A stretch of DNA of 37,747 bases from Chloroflexota bacterium (lineage in GTDB: Bacteria; Chloroflexota; Anaerolineae; J036; Brachytrichaceae), in NCBI GenBank assembly GCA_030550095.1, contig JAUQQA010000024.1:1-37747 (forward strand), written 5' to 3'. The notes under the pieces were generated by a model. It saw only the letters and a list, made by a program, of their open reading frames with translations, was not told where the DNA came from and ran no database searches. Of this stretch, positions 25,254-37,006 are shown in pieces; the stretch's first letter is position 1, and each line of letters begins with the position of its first letter. A program made the position numbers and the translations under genes.

Positions 25254-26639
25254 ATGGCTCTGTTGATCAAGAACGGCACTATCGTCACTGCATCAGAACA
25301 CTACACCGCAGACATCTACTGCGAAGGCGAGACCATCACCCGCATCGGCAAAGACCTCGACGCGCCGCCCGGCACCGAGGTGATTGATGCTACGGGCAAA
25401 TACGTTTTCCCGGGCTTCATTGACCCGCACGTGCACGTGTATTTGCCCTTCATGGGCACTTTCGCCAAGGACGACTACTACTCGGCGAGCAAGGCAGCGT
25501 TGATCGGCGGGACGACGACGCTGATCGAGATGGTGTGCCAGGGGCGCAACGCCTCGCCGCTCAAGGACGGCTTTGAGTTCTGGATGCAACAAGCCGTCGG
25601 CAAAAGCGCCTGCGATTTCACCTTCCACCAAAGCGTGACGCGCTTCGACGCGCAGGTTGAGGGCGAACTGCGCGAGATCGTCAAGGCGGGCGTGAGCAGC
25701 TTTAAGGTGTTCCTCGCCTACAAAGGCGCGTTCGGCGTTACCGACGAGGAGCTGTATCACACCTTGCGCCTCGCCAAGTCGCTTGGCGTGATCGTCACCG
25801 CGCACTGCGAGAACGCCGACCTCGTGCTCGAGCTACAAAAGAAGCTGCTCAGCGAGGGCAAGACCGGGCCTGAGTGGCACTACTGGAGCCGCCCGCCGCG
25901 CGTGGAGGCAGAAGGCGTGCATCACCTCATGACCTTCGCTGAGCTAACGGGCGCGCATACCTACATCGTGCACACCTCGTGCAAGGAAGCACTGGATGAA
26001 GCCATGGCGGCGCGCGCGCGCGGCATCCCCGTCTGGGTGGAGACGCTGATCCAGTACCTCGTGCTCGATAAAAGCTACGCAGAGCTGCCGAACTTCGAGG
26101 GCGCCAAGTACGTCATGTCGCCGCCGCTGCGCGATAAGAGTAACCAGGAGGTCTTCTGGAACGCCTTGCGCCAGCGCATGGTCTCCACAGTCGCCACAGA
26201 CCATGCGCCGTTTGACTTCAAAGGGCAGAAGGAGATGGGGCGCGACGACTTCACCAAGATCCCCAACGGCATCCCCTCGCTCGAAGATCGCGTGAATCTC
26301 CTCTACACCTACGGCGTGACCACAGGCAAGATCGATCTCAACACCTTTGTGGACGTTGCTAGCACGCAGGCAGCGAAGATCTTCGGCTTGTTCCCGCGCA
26401 AGGGCACGATCGCCGTCGGCAGCGACGCGGATCTCGTCGTGTACGACCCGAACTATCGCGGCATCATCTCAGCGCAGACGCATCACATCAACCTGGACTA
26501 CAGCGCCTTTGAAGGCTGGGAGATCAAAGGGCGTCCCTCGGTGGTCACGGTGCGCGGCAAAGTGATGGTGCGCGAGGGCGAGTTCGTTGGCGAGTTTGGC
26601 TGGGGCAAGTTCCTCGCGCGTGAGCCAAGCCACTTCTAG
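25254..26639 (+). CDS. hydA: Dihydropyrimidinase / D-hydantoinase
   Basis: A 461-residue cyclic amidohydrolase that opens dihydrouracil, dihydrothymine or hydantoin rings to N-carbamoyl amino acids. The binuclear metal site is complete: H59 and H61 (DPHVHVYLP), the carboxylated lysine K151 (SSFKVFLAYKG), H184 (TAHCEN), H240 (VHTS) and D316 (ATDHAPF). Y156 lies where the catalytic tyrosine is expected. GGAGGG precedes the ATG. With the transporter, the luciferase-like enzyme and MmsA it suggests pyrimidine or hydantoin catabolism. Beta-ureidopropionase and the dihydropyrimidine dehydrogenase PydAB are absent from the window. A dihydropyrimidinase is favoured over allantoinase because of the Y-K-G and TSCKEAL segments. 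Confidence 0.92.
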   Translation: MALLIKNGTIVTASEHYTADIYCEGETITRIGKDLDAPPGTEVIDATGKYVFPGFIDPHVHVYLPFMGTFAKDDYYSASKAALIGGTTTLIEMVCQGRNASPLKDGFEFWMQQAVGKSACDFTFHQSVTRFDAQVEGELREIVKAGVSSFKVFLAYKGAFGVTDEELYHTLRLAKSLGVIVTAHCENADLVLELQKKLLSEGKTGPEWHYWSRPPRVEAEGVHHLMTFAELTGAHTYIVHTSCKEALDEAMAARARGIPVWVETLIQYLVLDKSYAELPNFEGAKYVMSPPLRDKSNQEVFWNALRQRMVSTVATDHAPFDFKGQKEMGRDDFTKIPNGIPSLEDRVNLLYTYGVTTGKIDLNTFVDVASTQAAKIFGLFPRKGTIAVGSDADLVVYDPNYRGIISAQTHHINLDYSAFEGWEIKGRPSVVTVRGKVMVREGEFVGEFGWGKFLAREPSHF

Positions 26640-26663
26640 ACGTGCGCTGCAAAGACAGAAAAC

Positions 26664-26698
26664 AAGCGCCGCGCTCCAAACGTTGGAGTGCGGCGCTT
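26664..26698. terminator. Bidirectional terminator between hydA and the auracyanin-like gene
   Basis: A 16-bp stem with one G-U pair (AAGCGCCGCGCTCCAA at 26664-26679 with its partner ending at 26698) has a 3-nt loop. Reading the minus strand it is followed by GTTTTC, so it suits both converging genes. Confidence 0.75.
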
Positions 26699-26722
26699 TA
26701 CGTTCGGCGTCGTGCAGGGCGG

Positions 26723-27226
26723 CTACTGGATGATCAGCTTGCCGCGCATCAGCACCGCGTGACCGGGGAAGGTGCAAATGTAGTCGTAGGTGCCCGCGGG
26801 CGGCGCATCGAAGGTGATTGTGTCGCTCTCGCCGGGCTTGATCATCTTCGTGTGCACGATCACGCGGTTGTCGCCAGGCTTGATGTAGTCGTTTGCCTCA
26901 CCCGCGGCGATGCCGTCGTTGGCAACAGCATCCGACGTGCCTGGGCGCACAAGCACCCAGTTGTGCAACAAGCCAGAGTTTGCATCTGCCATGTTCTTGA
27001 AGGTGAGCGTGATTCGGGAGTTAGCGGGCGCGCGCAATTCGTTCTTATCGTAGTACAGCTCGTTGCCCTTGGTGGCGATCTCCAAGCTGACTTCCTGCTT
27101 GGGTCCAGCGGGTTGCTGGGGCTGCTGTTGCGACTCGCCGCCACCGCCACATGCTGCGAGCAATGCGGCACCACTGATCAGCGCAAGTGCTTTCAACGCC
27201 TCGCGGCGGGAAATCATGTGAGCCAT
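26723..27226 (-). CDS. Auracyanin-like blue copper lipoprotein
   Basis: A 167-residue type 1 copper protein. The signal starts MAHMISRREALKALAL, with twin arginines, and ends with the lipobox LLAAC, lipidating C26. A Gln/Pro linker follows. The cupredoxin domain supplies copper ligands H88 (LLHNWVLV), C151 and H156 (ICTFPGHAVLM) and M160, the auracyanin arrangement of Chloroflexales, where auracyanin carries electrons between alternative complex III and the reaction centre or oxidase. The start could be the ATG at 27226 or 27217; GGAG nine bases upstream favours 27226. It is a single-gene unit convergent with hydA. Confidence 0.88.
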   Translation of the reverse strand: MAHMISRREALKALALISGAALLAACGGGGESQQQPQQPAGPKQEVSLEIATKGNELYYDKNELRAPANSRITLTFKNMADANSGLLHNWVLVRPGTSDAVANDGIAAGEANDYIKPGDNRVIVHTKMIKPGESDTITFDAPPAGTYDYICTFPGHAVLMRGKLIIQ

Positions 27227-27364
27227 AGGTCTTCGCTCCTACTCTCATGGAGTGTGAATTGCGGCACAAGTATAGCCCTGCCTTGTGAGAAGTGCAGCGT
27301 GGCTGAGGCAGATGACAAATTGAGCGACCCTCTGCTCACGCGAAGAGGGCTACGATCTAGACCC

Positions 27365-28333
27365 ATGCGCTGGCGGATCTTGCTCGGCTTTGCGATCAGC
27401 GCGGTGGCGCTTTACCTGACGCTGCGCGATGTGGATTTCAACGCCTTTCTCCAAGCCTTAGCGATGGCAGAGCCTTGGCTGCTGTTGCCAGCGGTGGCGG
27501 CCTTCTTGCTCATTCTGGTGGTGCGTGCAGCGCGTTGGTCGCTGCTGATGGGCGGTGCGCCGTTCGCGCTCACCTTTCACGCGATGAACATCGGCTACAT
27601 GTTGAACATGATGCTGCCGCTGCGCGTGGGCGAGGTGGGGCGCGCGCTGGTGATCGGGCAGCGTTCCTCCATCAGCACAAGCGCAGCGCTTTCCTCCATC
27701 GTTGTTGAGCGCCTGCTCGACCTGCTCGCTGTGGTGGGGATGTTCGCTGGCTTTGCGCTTTTCGTGCCGATGGACGCGACGTTGGCGCGCGCGGCGTTGG
27801 TGGGCGGAATGTTAGCGCTTGCCGTGCTGGGAGCGCTGGTGATGCTGTTGTGGCAAGCGGGGCGCGTGGAGTATTGGCTGGAGCGCCTCTTGCAGCGCGC
27901 GCCTTGGCTGCACGCCGAGCGTTGGTTGCAGCGCTACCGCGATTTCGTGGACGGCCTGCGCGCGGTGCAGTCGGCACGGGATTGGGTGTGGGTGATGCTG
28001 AGCACTGCAGCAGTGTGGGCTGCGACTTGGCTGCTCGCCTTCATCGCCCTGAGCGCGTTCCTGCCGCCGCGCGCCGACCAAGCTGGGCTGATGGTGGTTG
28101 CTGCGAACTTGGGCGGCGCAGCGCCCTCAGCGCCAGGCGGTTTGGGACCGGTGCAGCTATTCGCCAAGGCGGCGCTGGTGTTGCCGTTCGGCGTGGACGA
28201 GGCACGCGCGACGGCGCTGGTGTTCGTCTGGTCGCTAGCGCAGCAATTGGCGCTGATTGTGTTAGGGCTGATCGGTTTAGCGCGCGTCGGGCTTTCGTTC
28301 GCGCAACTGCGCGCACCACAACCTATCGCATGA
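27365..28333 (+). CDS. LPG synthase/flippase-like membrane protein (UPF0104, PF03706 type)
   Basis: A 322-residue integral membrane protein with about eight hydrophobic segments (LLGFAISAVALYLTL, LLLPAVAAFLLILVV, LLAVVGMFAGFALFV and others). The segments MNIGYMLNMMLPLRVGEVGR and SIVVERLLDLLAVV, with APSAPGGLGPVQLF near the C-terminus, are hallmarks of the lysylphosphatidylglycerol synthase transmembrane family, which includes flippases and glycolipid enzymes. Only the membrane part is present; there is no aminoacyl-transferase domain. The frame extends far upstream, but the ATG at 27365 gives the true N-terminus. TACGAT lies eight bases before it and no Shine-Dalgarno sequence is present. The GT4 gene follows after 7 bp. 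Confidence 0.85.
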   Translation: MRWRILLGFAISAVALYLTLRDVDFNAFLQALAMAEPWLLLPAVAAFLLILVVRAARWSLLMGGAPFALTFHAMNIGYMLNMMLPLRVGEVGRALVIGQRSSISTSAALSSIVVERLLDLLAVVGMFAGFALFVPMDATLARAALVGGMLALAVLGALVMLLWQAGRVEYWLERLLQRAPWLHAERWLQRYRDFVDGLRAVQSARDWVWVMLSTAAVWAATWLLAFIALSAFLPPRADQAGLMVVAANLGGAAPSAPGGLGPVQLFAKAALVLPFGVDEARATALVFVWSLAQQLALIVLGLIGLARVGLSFAQLRAPQPIA

Positions 28334-28340
28334 GAGCACC

Positions 28341-29525
28341 ATGCGCATCTTGCAGTTGCTCACCTACTACCGCCCACACATCAGCGGGCTAACGATCTAC
28401 GTCGAGCGGCTTGCGCGCGCGCTCGCTGCCGAAGGGCATACCGTGACTGTGCTCACGTCGCAGTATGACCCCGCATTGCCGCGAGAGGAGACGTTGCACG
28501 GCGTGCGCGTGGTGCGGGCGCCCGTGCTGATGCGCGTGAGCAAAGGGGTGATCATGCCCACATTCGGCGTGCTCGCGCGCCGCCTCATGCGCTCGCACGA
28601 CGTGGTCCACATCCATCTGCCGCAGTTTGACGGCGCAGGTCTTGCGATCAACGCGCGCCTCTTCGGCAAGCCCAGCTTGCTCACCTATCACTGCGACATT
28701 CGCTTGCCCGCTGGCGTGATCAACGCAGTGGCGCAACCCGTGATCGCGCTTGCGAATCGTGTGGCAGGCGCGTTGGTCAATCGCGTGGTGACGTACACCG
28801 AGGATTACGCGCGCCACTCGCCTTTCCTCACGCGCTACATCCACAAGCTCGCCGTGATCCCACCGCCAGTGGAGATGCCCGCGCCGACGCAAGAAGAGAT
28901 CGCCGCCTTTCGCAAGCAATGGGTGGTTGAGGGCGGCCCAGTGATCGGCATGGCAGCACGACTGGCGACGGAGAAAGGCGTCGAGGTGTTGGTGCGCGCG
29001 CTGCGCATTGTGTTGCGCACCTATCCTAACGCGCGCGTGCTGTTCGCAGGTCCTTACCGCAACGTGCTCGGCGAAGAAGCCTATGCGCGTCGCTTGCAGC
29101 CCGAATTTGAGGCGCTCGGCAAGCACTGGACGTTTCTCGGCTCGCTCGAAGGGCGCGCGCTCAGCGCTTTTTTCGGCGCGTGTGACCTCACTGTGTTGCC
29201 CAGCTTGAACGCAACGGAGTCGTTTGGCTTGGTCCAAGTAGAGTCCATGCTGTGCGGCACGCCGTCCATTTGCAGCGACTTGCCAGGCGTGCGTGTCCCC
29301 GTGCAGACGACGGGCATGGGCGAAGTGGTGCCTGTGGGTGATGCAGAGGCGCTGGCGCAGGCGATCATGCGCGTGTATGCCCACCGCGCGCGCTACGTGC
29401 GCCCCCGATGTGAGATCGAGCGCCACTACAGCACAACCCGCACGGCGCGCGCGTACACTCAGCTTTACGAGCAGTTGCTGGCGCTGCAACGCGCCGCAAA
29501 ACCTGCATCAAAGGAAGTGAGATGA
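28341..29525 (+). CDS. GT4-family glycosyltransferase
   Basis: A 394-residue GT-B glycosyltransferase. The N-terminal domain starts MRILQLLTYYRPHISGLTIY with the nucleotide-sugar fold glycine region, and the C-terminal domain holds GMAARLATEKGVEVLVRAL and the ESFGLVQVESMLCGTP segment with the EX7E motif of GT4 enzymes. It probably transfers a sugar to a lipid or envelope glycan; the membrane protein upstream might flip or anchor the product. The stop overlaps the start of the DsbA-like gene by 4 bp. Confidence 0.88.
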   Translation: MRILQLLTYYRPHISGLTIYVERLARALAAEGHTVTVLTSQYDPALPREETLHGVRVVRAPVLMRVSKGVIMPTFGVLARRLMRSHDVVHIHLPQFDGAGLAINARLFGKPSLLTYHCDIRLPAGVINAVAQPVIALANRVAGALVNRVVTYTEDYARHSPFLTRYIHKLAVIPPPVEMPAPTQEEIAAFRKQWVVEGGPVIGMAARLATEKGVEVLVRALRIVLRTYPNARVLFAGPYRNVLGEEAYARRLQPEFEALGKHWTFLGSLEGRALSAFFGACDLTVLPSLNATESFGLVQVESMLCGTPSICSDLPGVRVPVQTTGMGEVVPVGDAEALAQAIMRVYAHRARYVRPRCEIERHYSTTRTARAYTQLYEQLLALQRAAKPASKEVR

Positions 29526-30325
29526 AACAAGCAAATTCGCCTTCTAACGACGCAAACGCGCGTATGCGCACAACGATTGCCGCTTTTGCAGCAGGGGTGT
29601 TGGTTGGTGCCGCGATCGTTTTCGGTGTGATGAGCCTCTCGCCGCGCAGCGCCTCGGTGGATCTTGAAGTCGTTCGCCAAGCAGCGCGCGAAGGCGCAGC
29701 CCAGGCGCTGCGCGAGCAAGCAGCAGCGTTGCCTGCTGCACAGCCTACCGCTCCAGCGCAGCAAAGCAGCGAGAAGCCTTTCGCGCCGAAGATCGCCGTG
29801 CGCGCGGCGAATGCTCAAGGACAAGAAAACGCACCTGTGCTCATCGTTGAATATAGCGACTTCGAATGCAGCTTCTGCCGCCGCTTCTACGATGAGACCT
29901 TCCCGAAGATCGTCCAGGACTACGTGAACACGGGCAAAGTGCGCTTTGTGTATAAGCACTTCCCTGTGCTCACCGAAGCCTCGGGGTTTAAGGCAGAAGC
30001 CGCTGAGTGCGCAGCAGATCAAGGGCGCTTCTGGGAGTTTCACAATGCGATGTTCTCTGGGCGAGTGCCATTGAACGCTGACCGCGCCACGCTCGAGCAA
30101 GCCTTCGCGGACGTAGCACGCGAGCTGAACATGAACGTCGAGGCGTTTGCAGCGTGCTTGAAGAACGGCAACACCCGCGCGCGCATCGCGGAAGACTTCG
30201 GCGAGGCCCAAGACCTCGGCGTGCGTGGCACGCCCTCGTTTTTGATCAACGGCGAGCCGCTCGTGGGCGCGCAGCCTTACATCGCTTTCCAGCGCGCTAT
30301 CGAGAAAGCGCTGGCGGGGCGCTAG
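29522..30325 (+). CDS. Membrane-anchored DsbA-like thiol oxidoreductase
   Basis: A 267-residue protein with an N-terminal membrane anchor (about residues 16-38, TTIAAFAAGVLVGAAIVFGV), an Ala/Gln-rich stalk, and a thioredoxin-fold domain with active site C116-S-F-C119 (SDFECSFCRRF) and the cis-proline loop GTPSFLING. It resembles BdbD/DsbA-type enzymes that form disulfides outside the membrane. Overlap with the glycosyltransferase gene suggests a shared envelope role. It converges on the rhomboid gene with a 6-bp gap. Confidence 0.9.
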   Translation: MKQANSPSNDANARMRTTIAAFAAGVLVGAAIVFGVMSLSPRSASVDLEVVRQAAREGAAQALREQAAALPAAQPTAPAQQSSEKPFAPKIAVRAANAQGQENAPVLIVEYSDFECSFCRRFYDETFPKIVQDYVNTGKVRFVYKHFPVLTEASGFKAEAAECAADQGRFWEFHNAMFSGRVPLNADRATLEQAFADVARELNMNVEAFAACLKNGNTRARIAEDFGEAQDLGVRGTPSFLINGEPLVGAQPYIAFQRAIEKALAGR

Positions 30326-30331
30326 AGGCGC

Positions 30332-31078
30332 TCAGTTGAACAGGTAGTCGCGCAGCCAAACCAACCCAAACAGCACAGCAACGAAGGCGAGCACAAAAGG
30401 CAACTGGCGCAGCAACGAGTTGGTGTCGGTGAAGTACTCGTTGGCAAGCTCTGGCGGGCGACGCAAGGCGGATTGGAAGGCGAGCAAGAACGGATCAGTG
30501 CGGCGGTAGCGCGGACAGAGCAGCCAGCCAAGGAAAGCACCGCCCACCAAGCCGCCGAGGTGTCCCCAGTTGTCAATGCGGCTGCCTGGCAAAATGCCGA
30601 TGAGAAGGTTGATCACCAAGAGCAGCCCCATCCTGAGCAGTTGCTGATGGCTGATCTCGCCAAGCAAATGGCGGTTGCGGTAGAAGAAGACGCCTAACGC
30701 GCCAAAACTCCCAAATAAGGCGGTGGAAGCGCCAGCGGAAAGCCCGTGAGTGAGCCAATAGCTGGCTACGGCGCCCGAAACTCCTGAGAGCAGATAAATC
30801 ACCACGAAGCGCGCGTGTCCGTAGAGCGTTTCCACCTCCTGCCCGATGATGTAGAGCGCGTAGGTGTTCAGCAACAAGTGCACAACGCCGATGTGGATAA
30901 AGTTCGCAGTGAGCAAGCGCCAGTACTCGCCTGCCTTCACTGCGGGCGCGAAGTTCGCCCCAAAGACGATAAGCACTACTGGATTCTCAGACCCTCCTGC
31001 AAGGGTGAGCACTCCAAACACGACGAGGTTGATGGCGAGGAATACCCAAACGTAGCGCGGCTTGACAGTGGGCAACAT
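30332..31078 (-). CDS. Rhomboid family intramembrane serine protease
   Basis: A 248-residue rhomboid with six or seven membrane helices. The catalytic serine is S118 in GASTALFG and the histidine is H173 in NWGHLGGLVGG. The helix-2 segment ANFIHIGVVHLLLNTYAL carries the usual HxxxHxxxN pattern. The residue after the catalytic Ser is Thr rather than the common Gly. It follows gmk by 17 bp and is likely co-transcribed with it. Substrates are unknown. Confidence 0.92.
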   Translation of the reverse strand: MLPTVKPRYVWVFLAINLVVFGVLTLAGGSENPVVLIVFGANFAPAVKAGEYWRLLTANFIHIGVVHLLLNTYALYIIGQEVETLYGHARFVVIYLLSGVSGAVASYWLTHGLSAGASTALFGSFGALGVFFYRNRHLLGEISHQQLLRMGLLLVINLLIGILPGSRIDNWGHLGGLVGGAFLGWLLCPRYRRTDPFLLAFQSALRRPPELANEYFTDTNSLLRQLPFVLAFVAVLFGLVWLRDYLFN

Positions 31079-31095
31079 GCAGATCCTTGAGGTGC

Positions 31096-31749
31096 TCAGA
31101 GCACAATCGGTTGCCGACCAACGCGGCAGCGCTCTGCAGTGACGATAGCGATGATCTGGTCCACAGCGGCGTCTTGCTGATTGGCGCGATTGACCACGAT
31201 GAAATCGAACTCGTGGGCGCGTTTCATCTCCTCGCGCGCCGTAGCAATGCGCAGCTTAAGGCTCTCCTCGCTCTCAGTTTTGCGTTCGCGCAGGCGCCGA
31301 ATCAGTTCCTCTTCGCTCTCTGGAGCGATGAAGATGGTGACCGCCTGGGGGATGATTTGCCGGATCTTAGCGGCTCCTTGCACGTCAATGCGCATGATCA
31401 CGTCCTTCCCGCTGGCGATTGCAGCGCGCACCTGCTGCTTCGGGATGCCTTTGTAGTCGCCGTACACCAAGCTATGCTCCAATAGCTCGTCAGCTTCCAT
31501 TAGGTCGGCAAACTGCGACTTCGTGACGAAAATGTAATCCACGCCGTCAATCTCGTTCTCACGCTTAGGGCGCGTGGTCATCGTGACGACGAAGGCGAAG
31601 TCGTAGCCACGCTCCTTCATGCGGCGCAAGAGGGTATCCTTGCCCACACCTGAAGGTCCAGAGAGCACGACCAGTAACGGCGGGCTGCGGAAGTTGTAAG
31701 GGTCAATAGGCGTCTGCGCTTTGTGCGAAGCGCATCCGAGATGAGCCAT
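31096..31749 (-). CDS. gmk: Guanylate kinase
   Basis: A 217-residue enzyme that phosphorylates GMP to GDP. The P-loop GPSGVGKD is at 31-38, and MTTRPKRENEIDGVDYIFV and YGDYKGIPK form the GMP-binding region. The frame continues into the rRNA promoter region, but the ATG at 31749 gives the family length with a short extra N-terminus. TACAAT on the minus strand (31770-31765) could be its -10 box. It is divergent from the rRNA operon and leads a unit with the rhomboid gene. Confidence 0.94.
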   Translation of the reverse strand: MAHLGCASHKAQTPIDPYNFRSPPLLVVLSGPSGVGKDTLLRRMKERGYDFAFVVTMTTRPKRENEIDGVDYIFVTKSQFADLMEADELLEHSLVYGDYKGIPKQQVRAAIASGKDVIMRIDVQGAAKIRQIIPQAVTIFIAPESEEELIRRLRERKTESEESLKLRIATAREEMKRAHEFDFIVVNRANQQDAAVDQIIAIVTAERCRVGRQPIVL

Positions 31750-31831
31750 GATGTTGCGCCACGAATTGTAAGCCCAAAGCGCAAACGCTTCAACGCGGCG
31801 GAGATTTAAGCTTGTTGAAGCTGCAAACCTC

Positions 31832-31859
31832 TTGACAAAGAAACGCTTACGCCTACAAT
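31832..31859 (+). promoter_or_regulatory. rRNA operon promoter P1
   Basis: TTGACA at 31832-31837 and TACAAT at 31854-31859 are separated by 16 bp. Both boxes are close to the sigma-70 consensus. Confidence 0.8.
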
Positions 31860-31927
31860 TTGAGTCCCAATTGCGCAAGAGCAGAGCAAAGCGATTGGGA
31901 AGCGCCTTAAAAAGTTGAAGCAAGCCC

Positions 31928-31955
31928 TTGACAAGCGGATGCAGATGGATAGAAT
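31928..31955 (+). promoter_or_regulatory. rRNA operon promoter P2
   Basis: TTGACA at 31928-31933 and TAGAAT at 31950-31955 are again 16 bp apart, forming a tandem pair with P1 96 bp upstream. The expected start is near 31962. Confidence 0.8.
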
Positions 31956-31975
31956 AACGGGGCTTGCAGCGAACG

Positions 31976-31988
31976 AGCACCTTAACAA
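31976..31988 (+). promoter_or_regulatory. boxA-like antitermination element
   Basis: AGCACCTTAACAA matches the E. coli rrn boxA (TGCTCTTTAACAA) at most positions and sits, as expected, between promoter P2 and the 16S gene. It would recruit NusB/S10. Confidence 0.5.
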
Positions 31989-32010
31989 CTAAAGAGTGGC
32001 AAGGAAGCGC
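31988..32010 (+). other. Pre-16S processing stem, left arm
   Basis: These 23 bases pair with 33615-33637 with a single mismatch (a perfect 15-bp core ACTAAAGAGTGGCAA). Such stems enclose 16S rRNA and are cut by RNase III. Confidence 0.85.
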
Positions 32011-32076
32011 AAAGCCTTCGGGTTTCCGTCAAGACCTTGAGCGTGGTGCTGCGAGAGCAGTGCTGCGCAGAAGAAC

Positions 32077-33556
<1,480 letters not shown>

Positions 33557-33614
33557 TTTTAGGGAGTTTTCCCTAACAAAAGCGGCGCATGTGTGCCGCC
33601 GCGCTCGAAGGCGA

Positions 33615-33637
33615 GCGCTTCGTTGCCACTCTTTAGT
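33615..33637 (+). other. Pre-16S processing stem, right arm
   Basis: Complementary to 31988-32010 except for one position. It lies 59 bases after the 16S 3' end and before tRNA-Ile. Confidence 0.85.
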
Positions 33638-33662
33638 CGCTGAGGTCTCGGCGACGCTGCGT

Positions 33663-33735
33663 GGGCGATTAGCTCAGGTGGTAGAGCGTCCCTCTGATAA
33701 GGGGAAGGTCTCAAGTTCGAGTCTTGAATCGCCCA
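33663..33735 (+). tRNA. tRNA-Ile (anticodon GAT)
   Basis: Acceptor GGGCGAT pairs with ATCGCCC. The anticodon stem TCCCT/GGGGA encloses CTGATAA, anticodon GAT. The T loop is TTCGAGT. CCA is not encoded. This is the usual first spacer tRNA of rRNA operons. Confidence 0.97.
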
Positions 33736-33752
33736 CCTTGAACGCGCGGCAT

Positions 33753-33828
33753 GGGGACTTAGCTCAGTTGGGAGAGCATCCGCTTTGCAAGCGGGAGGTC
33801 AGGGGTTCGAGTCCCCTAGTCTCCACCA
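33753..33828 (+). tRNA. tRNA-Ala (anticodon TGC)
   Basis: Acceptor GGGGACT pairs with AGTCTCC. The anticodon loop is TTTGCAA with TGC. The T loop is TTCGAGT. The 3' end reads ACCA, so CCA is encoded here, unlike the other four tRNAs of the window. Confidence 0.97.
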
Positions 33829-33846
33829 AGCAGCCGTCGAGGGCAA

Positions 33847-33900
33847 ACTTCAGGCTTCAATGCGTTGAAGCCTGAAGTCTGCAATCGAACGCGATTGCAG
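33847..33900 (+). repeat. Two tandem perfect hairpins in the 16S-23S spacer
   Basis: A 14-bp perfect stem (33847-33860 with 33865-33878, loop TGCG) is followed at once by a 9-bp perfect stem (33879-33887 with 33892-33900, loop AACG). They lie between tRNA-Ala and the 23S processing stem and may guide cleavage or folding. Confidence 0.8.
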
Positions 33901-33917
33901 CGCGCGGCACATTAAAA

Positions 33918-33963
33918 ACTGAATAGGAGCAAGCGAAGCGTTCAATTTCTCCGCTTCACGTGA

Positions 33964-33965
<2 letters not shown>
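33918..33965 (+). other. Pre-23S processing stem, left arm
   Basis: ACTGAATAGGAGC at 33918-33930, TTCAATTTCT at 33941-33950 and CTTCACGTGAGG at 33954-33965 are each complementary to parts of 36871-36920. The result is a long interrupted stem around 23S rRNA, the expected RNase III substrate. Confidence 0.85.
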
Positions 33966-36870
<2,905 letters not shown>

Positions 36871-36873
<3 letters not shown>

Positions 36874-36920
36874 CACGTGAAGTTGAGAAATTGAATGTCT
36901 TCGTTCGGCTCCTATTCAGT
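36871..36920 (+). other. Pre-23S processing stem, right arm
   Basis: CCTCACGTGAAG, GAGAAATTGAA and GCTCCTATTCAGT pair with the left arm at 33918-33965. A further small hairpin (36923-36935 with 36984-36997) lies in the 23S-5S spacer. Confidence 0.8.
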
Positions 36921-37006
36921 CTTTAGCGTGTCGCTTCCCTGCCCCAATGTAGTTTTCATCAAAGCGCGTTGCAGTCCCGTCTCAGCGACGACGCTAAGTC
37001 TTCTTC

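Larger units (their letters stand above)
31750..32076 (+). other. rRNA promoter and leader region
   Basis: This 327-base gap between gmk and 16S rRNA contains two plus-strand promoters, a leader hairpin (TCCCAATTGC at 31865-31874 with GCGATTGGGA at 31891-31900), a boxA-like element and the left arm of the pre-16S processing stem. No protein gene is supported. Confidence 0.8.

Noticed and set aside
26642-27364. 241-codon upstream extension of the LPG-synthase-like protein
   Set aside because: It is antisense to the auracyanin-like gene and crosses its terminator; membrane-protein similarity begins at 27365.
28389-29489. 366-codon frame on the minus strand
   Set aside because: It lies entirely opposite the GT4 glycosyltransferase gene and has no recognisable motif.
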